Source: Thermoanaerobaculia bacterium (GTDB lineage Bacteria > Acidobacteriota > Thermoanaerobaculia > Multivoradales > JAHEKO01). Taken from it: 44,702 nt of DNA. Below are positions 41,449 through 44,702 of the stretch, in pieces. A program made the translations under genes and the position numbers. The notes beneath the pieces are model-generated. The model ran no database searches. It was not told the DNA's origin and worked only from the letters and a program-made list of their open reading frames with translations. Numbering within the stretch: the first letter of the stretch is position 1; each line of letters starts with the position of its first letter. The stretch lies in assembly GCA_947259195.1 (NCBI GenBank), contig CAMYLC010000065.1:1-44702 (forward strand), given 5' to 3'.

Positions 41449-42258
41449 TCAGGGTGACACGACGGTGGACCTTTGCCCCTTCCGCCACTCCACCATCGCG
41501 GCATAGGTGCCATCCCGCGTCACGCTGTCGACGACAATGTCATCGAGCGTGTAGCCCTGCACATCAAGTAGGAACTCGACCATCAACGCGGATTCGTAGT
41601 GCGTCCGGTCCCAACGCTGCTGCCAGTCCCAATACTGGCCATCAGCCAGGATGTCGATGCGATGCGGCAATGTTGCAGTGGTGTCGGAGTGGATCAGGGC
41701 AATATTGGCAACGTACTCAGGGAAGCCCTCCTGTTTCCATTGCGGCAGCTCGGCCCAAGTGTCTCGGCCGATCCGGTCGATCATGTAGTTGTGGCCGATC
41801 TCATGGGCAATGGTGTGGGCCGGGTCGCCCTCCCAGATGCCGTATCGGGGACGCCCGCCGGTCATCTGCGCCAGCGCGGCGATGTTGGGACCGCTGATGT
41901 AGGTGTTGTCGAACACCGATAGAGCAAAGCCCTGGGCCTTGGTCGTTACCAACGACAGGCGTGCGAAGAAGGCGTATTTGGATTGGCTGTCGAAGAAGAA
42001 CACCCGATCGATGCGGGAGGCGTCGTAATATCCACTGCCGCGCAGCCGCAACTCGACGTCCTCGGCCATTCGGGCGATCTCGTCCCGAGGCTGGCCATCG
42101 AAGTAGACCACGACCGTGCCGGATCGGAGGTGGTTCGAAAACAGGATCTGCGGAAAGGCCAGAACCGTGACCTGAAGGGCAAACAGCGCCAGTAGCACGA
42201 CCACTAGCCACAAACCCCAGCGGCCTATTCTTCTCGAGAGAGATCGTCTCTTGCTCAT
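41449..42258 (-). CDS. Membrane-anchored HExxH metallopeptidase (gluzincin-like)
   Basis: Starting at MSKRRSLSRR (ATG 42258; the longer frame to 42285 has no better site), the 269-residue protein has one anchor (residues 14-36), an extracytoplasmic domain and the zinc motif AHTIAHEIGHNYMIDRIGRD (His152, Glu153, His156) with the third ligand Glu177 in WKQEGFPEYVANIALIHSDT, 21 residues later. This is a gluzincin arrangement similar to Peptidase_MA-like proteins. Substrates are unknown. A fragment of a homologous C-terminus is found at 32468-32523. Confidence 0.85.
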   Translation of the reverse strand: MSKRRSLSRRIGRWGLWLVVVLLALFALQVTVLAFPQILFSNHLRSGTVVVYFDGQPRDEIARMAEDVELRLRGSGYYDASRIDRVFFFDSQSKYAFFARLSLVTTKAQGFALSVFDNTYISGPNIAALAQMTGGRPRYGIWEGDPAHTIAHEIGHNYMIDRIGRDTWAELPQWKQEGFPEYVANIALIHSDTTATLPHRIDILADGQYWDWQQRWDRTHYESALMVEFLLDVQGYTLDDIVVDSVTRDGTYAAMVEWRKGQRSTVVSP

Positions 42259-42311
42259 GGCGCGGTCGCCCCAATCCTGGATCAAGTGTAGCGAGCAATT
42301 CTCCTTCTTGA

Positions 42312-43439
42312 TCAGTAGAGTGGCGTCGGAATATCGCCCCAGACGACGCTCGCTGGCGGGCTTTCGACTGCCGTCACCTCGCTCCGGTCCAGGTTGACCT
42401 GAACTCGGAGCAGTGGTTCGCGGCCGTAGGCCGTCGTGACAATATCGCGACCACGGCTATCGGGTCGGTGGGTCCTCGCTTTCGTGAACAGTACCTTGTA
42501 AAGACCACGGTCGAAGGCGAGCGGGGTGGTGTGACCACTGCGGTGCTCGGCGGGAATCTCCTGCCAGCTCTCGAGCGGCAGGTCCGGCAGGTGCCAACTC
42601 GCCGGCACGACGTACACCAGCCAGCCGGCGCCTTGGCCGGTCTCCTCCAAACGACTCCGCACGGCAGGGTCGCTGACCGCGAGCTCATAGGCACGCTCGA
42701 GCTCCTCTGCTTCCAGAACCGCAGGGGACAGAATCGCCGCGTTGCCCGTATAGAACGAAGAAACGTGAGAGAGAGAGTAAGCGCGCAGTGCCCCCGCCAC
42801 TGCTACGGCGACAAAGAGAACGAGTCCGTAGGTAGCCACGATCGCGATCGGCCGTCTCGCCCAGGCAGGGAACGACGGAATCCATGAGGTCAACCAGGCT
42901 GGGCCCAAGAAGCCGACTTTGCTCATGTACTCGCGATACCTGTCGCCGTACTTCTCCAGGCACTGCTGTTCCTCCCAGCGCGCCAGCAGGAAGTACAGAT
43001 AGAGCATTGTGACGAAGGCCAGAAGCACCAGAAAGCGGGGCCAGATCAAGAGTACGCCAAAGCCGAGGACGGCTAGGGCGAGGTACTGCGGGTGTCGGCT
43101 CAGCCGGTAGAGGCCACCGGTGACCTCGCGGCGCAGGAAGAGCTTCGCACCATAGATCTGGACCACACCAATCAGAAAGATCAGTAGACCCAGACCGGCG
43201 AGGCGGAAGCCCCAGGGCTTGAGGGAATCCAGAGCCGGGCTCGTTGTCATCGACACGTGCGGCAAGAAGAACCCGGTCAACCACGCGGTGGCCGGCCAGC
43301 GGTGCAGGAAGTTCAGCACGTCGCCGTAGGATGAGTAGAAATAGAGCGCAAACGGGCTGATCATGAACAGGAACTCGAGTCCGATGATCAGGTAGAAGCC
43401 CCAAACGGCGGGTTTCAGCAATCTGCGGTAGGCGGGCAT
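42312..43439 (-). CDS. ICMT/PEMT-like methyltransferase-fold membrane protein
   Basis: The 375-residue product has eight or so helices. The isoprenylcysteine-methyltransferase-like core is VTGGLYRLSRHPQYLALAVL with RWEEQQCLEKYGDRYREYMS (~105-190), the SAM-binding RHPQY and Glu-Glu motif. Upstream helices replace the usual short N-terminus, and a ~170-residue extracytoplasmic C-terminal domain (ALRAYSLSHVSSFYTGNAAI onward) follows two more helices. The extension is unusual for ICMT-like enzymes, which are ~200 residues. Methylation target unknown. Confidence 0.85.
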   Translation of the reverse strand: MPAYRRLLKPAVWGFYLIIGLEFLFMISPFALYFYSSYGDVLNFLHRWPATAWLTGFFLPHVSMTTSPALDSLKPWGFRLAGLGLLIFLIGVVQIYGAKLFLRREVTGGLYRLSRHPQYLALAVLGFGVLLIWPRFLVLLAFVTMLYLYFLLARWEEQQCLEKYGDRYREYMSKVGFLGPAWLTSWIPSFPAWARRPIAIVATYGLVLFVAVAVAGALRAYSLSHVSSFYTGNAAILSPAVLEAEELERAYELAVSDPAVRSRLEETGQGAGWLVYVVPASWHLPDLPLESWQEIPAEHRSGHTTPLAFDRGLYKVLFTKARTHRPDSRGRDIVTTAYGREPLLRVQVNLDRSEVTAVESPPASVVWGDIPTPLY

Positions 43440-43459
43440 GGCGGCGGTCCTCCGAAGTA

Positions 43460-43501
43460 GGCATTATGACAACTCACATGTCATTACGACAAGCGGTTGT
43501 C
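43460..43501 (-). promoter_or_regulatory. Candidate promoter/operator of the ICMT-like gene
   Basis: Reading the minus strand, TTGACA and then TTGTCGTAATGACATG with TTGTCATAATG form direct copies of TTGTCRTAATG about 17 bases apart, with inverted TGTC/GACA partners. TTGTCG-N18-CATAAT could act as promoter. The regulator is not known. Confidence 0.4.
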
Positions 43502-43632
43502 AATGTTCCATGGCCGCGGGAAAAGGCCGACGGACGCCCACGCGAAAGTCGAGCTCTTGGTGCTCTACCACGAGCAGAACTACTCGGACCCGTACGACCC
43601 GGATGCGCTGAGCCGCTTACGGCGGACAACGC

Positions 43633-44025
43633 TCAGACCTGAAGCAGGTCGATTCCGTCGTAGGCGGCGAGCTTCTTGTCGGCGGTCACCAGAACCAGGC
43701 TCTCGAGCTGAGCCTGCGCGACGAGGAGGCGGTCGAACGGGTCGCGGTGGTGCGGAGGCAAGCTCGCAGTGTGCAGTGCATGGCGATGCTGGATCGGTAG
43801 CCCCACGACCGCTTGCCTTTCCAGGCACCGCGCCACGTACTCTGCTGGAGGCTGCGGCAACTGAAGTCTGCCGAGGGCCCATTTGACGGCGATCTCCCAG
43901 GAGCTAGCCGATGAAAGAAAAAGAGCGTTCTCCGGATCGGTCAGCTGGTCCAGGACCTTGGACGGGATCCGCTCGGGTGACACTTGCATCCACAGCCAGC
44001 AGTGGGTGTCGAGCAGGCACCTCAT
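43633..44025 (-). CDS. vapC: VapC-family PIN-domain ribonuclease toxin
   Basis: ATG 44025 gives 130 residues starting MRCLLDTHCWLWM, with Asp6, then ASSWEIAVKWALGRL (Glu), DPFDRLLVAQAQLESLVLVT (Asp) and ADKKLAAYDGIDLLQV (Asp), the four acidic metal ligands of PIN nucleases. Its ATG overlaps the antitoxin stop by four bases (44022-44025), the usual coupled order. VapC toxins cut tRNA or rRNA when freed. The longer upstream frame is rejected because of the coupling. Confidence 0.92.
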   Translation of the reverse strand: MRCLLDTHCWLWMQVSPERIPSKVLDQLTDPENALFLSSASSWEIAVKWALGRLQLPQPPAEYVARCLERQAVVGLPIQHRHALHTASLPPHHRDPFDRLLVAQAQLESLVLVTADKKLAAYDGIDLLQV

Positions 44026-44255
44026 CGCTCGAAGCTCGTCAGGACATCCTCCGGCAGGGGGTCGTCGAAGTCGTCGGGCACTTCGAAGAGTCCCTTGTCT
44101 TGACCGAGGATGCGCTGCTGAGGTCGACATTCGACTGCCACCAACCGCGCAACCGGCCTACCCGACTTGGCGATGACGATCTCCTCACCCTCGACCACCC
44201 GAGCCAGCAGTCTCGACAGATGGGTCTTCGCCTCGTGGATGTTCACTGTAGTCAT
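44022..44255 (-). CDS. Phd/YefM-family antitoxin
   Basis: The 77-residue protein MTTVNIHEAKTHLSRLLARV with EEIVIAKSGRPVARLVAVEC is a typical Phd/YefM antitoxin N-terminal DNA-binding fold. The tail (PQQRILGQDKGLFEVPDDFD and DPLPEDVLTSFER) is the disordered toxin-neutralising part. With the downstream VapC it forms a type II module. Its own promoter region carries the perfect palindrome at 44268-44283. Confidence 0.92.
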   Translation of the reverse strand: MTTVNIHEAKTHLSRLLARVVEGEEIVIAKSGRPVARLVAVECRPQQRILGQDKGLFEVPDDFDDPLPEDVLTSFER

Positions 44256-44267
44256 GAGGGCAGAGTA

Positions 44268-44283
44268 GACTAAGCCCTTAGTC
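44268..44283. promoter_or_regulatory. Palindromic operator of the Phd/VapC operon
   Basis: GACTAAG-CC-CTTAGTC is a perfect inverted repeat with 7-bp arms, 13 bp upstream of the antitoxin ATG. It is the likely Phd binding site. Confidence 0.65.
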
Positions 44284-44386
44284 AGGTCAAGGAGAGGCGC
44301 CGCGAAGCAGGTAGTTGCGACCGGGCCCGGCGTGACTTGGACGGAATCGGCGGATACGAACTTCCCGGAGGCGAGAAGCTCTCGCC

Positions 44387-44702
44387 CTACAGCTCGTCCG
44401 TATTCCGGATCAACCGCCTGAAGTAGCGGATGGCCAGGTCGACGCTCTCGATGCTCAAGCGCTCGTTGGTGCCGTGGACGCGCGCCATGTCGCCTTCGCG
44501 AATGAAGATCGGTAGGAACCGGAAGACATTGCGCGAGCGCGCAGCGTAGTACTTGGCGTCGGTGCCGCCGAGCACCAGGTAGGGGGTGATCAGCAGGTCC
44601 TCGCCGGGCATGACCTCCTTCAAGGTCCGGCCGACGAGCCTGAAGGCGGTGCCCTCGATGTCCGAGATCGGTGACGGGTCCCGCCCGAAGCCGAAGGCGG
44701 TG
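44387..44702 (-). CDS. M20-family metallopeptidase, C-terminal part (start beyond window)
   Basis: The frame runs in from the right edge and reads TAFGFGRDPSPISDIEGTAF, KEVMPGEDLLITPYLVLGGT and DAKYYAARSRNVFRFLPIFI, then GDMARVHGTNERLSIESVDL and AIRYFRRLIRNTDEL. The GGTDAKYY and HGTNER motifs (with the metal-site His) match the C-terminal catalytic part of M20 peptidases of the PM20D1/carboxypeptidase group. The N-terminus lies beyond base 44702. Confidence 0.9.
   Translation of the reverse strand, partial: TAFGFGRDPSPISDIEGTAFRLVGRTLKEVMPGEDLLITPYLVLGGTDAKYYAARSRNVFRFLPIFIREGDMARVHGTNERLSIESVDLAIRYFRRLIRNTDEL

Noticed and set aside
1..44702. CRISPR arrays, rRNA genes, intact tRNA genes, prophage genes
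   Set aside because: None seen: no regularly spaced direct repeats, no conserved rRNA segments, no complete cloverleaf, no structural phage proteins.

Overview
The window is 44.7 kb of high-GC bacterial chromosome. It looks like Acidobacteriota, probably Thermoanaerobaculia-like. The reasons are an ECF-like sigma factor of the acidobacterial type, a secreted protein ending in a Phe-Cys-Asp-Asp-Phe-Glu-Thr-Gly-Asp tail, a sortilin-type BNR-repeat protein, a reaction-centre-type cytochrome with TPRs and several CehA/octopine-dehydrogenase-like families. The assignment is an inference from gene content. There are no rRNA genes, intact tRNA genes, CRISPR arrays or phage modules.

Layout. 1-5150: a partial ECF sigma factor, an exported protein, a membrane-anchored CehA/McbA-like metallohydrolase and a 5'-truncated nucleotidyltransferase. 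5200-9780: a secreted duplicated-domain protein, a compact three-gene XRE/nucleotidyltransferase module behind a near-consensus promoter with a perfect palindromic operator, a small membrane protein, a short-chain dehydrogenase relic and a CIA30/DUF4174 protein. 10000-14120: cydA-cydB followed by an octaheme HAO-family cytochrome, a likely respiratory or nitrogen-oxide detoxification operon. 14670-19100: an octopine/nopaline-dehydrogenase-family enzyme, a repeat-rich gap and a His-rich protein with a TonB-dependent receptor.

19465-34094 is the most distinctive part. It is a series of small plus-strand genes separated by integron attC recombination sites, one of them nearly the same as the classical aadA-type attC. 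There is no functional integrase, only a nine-residue tyrosine-recombinase box fragment beside the first site. This is the signature of a CALIN (cluster of attC sites lacking an integrase). Cassette genes include an exported lipocalin-like protein, a 69-residue membrane protein, a 116-residue orphan, DUF4386 and DUF7010 membrane proteins, a DJ-1/PfpI protein, a CPBP protease and a broken orphan ORF. Ordinary genes (amidase, dienelactone hydrolase, DUF1772, VOC, two MDR-type reductases, NTF2-like, RlpA, AraC) lie between or alongside them.

35100-44700: a haem-binding-domain protein, a reaction-centre-type cytochrome broken by a single missing G, a BNR-repeat protein broken by a 44-bp tandem duplication, a RAYT transposase flanked by its own REP palindromes, a further cassette-like membrane gene with half an attC, a YCII-like protein, an HExxH metallopeptidase, an ICMT-like methyltransferase, a Phd/VapC toxin-antitoxin pair and a partial M20 peptidase.

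Several intergenic regions carry dispersed elements: a ~183-bp structured repeat in three copies, REP palindromes in five places, and a tRNA 3'-end fragment. Many gene remnants (SDR, alpha/beta hydrolase, nucleotidyltransferase, metallopeptidase tail) show that this is an actively rearranging accessory region.
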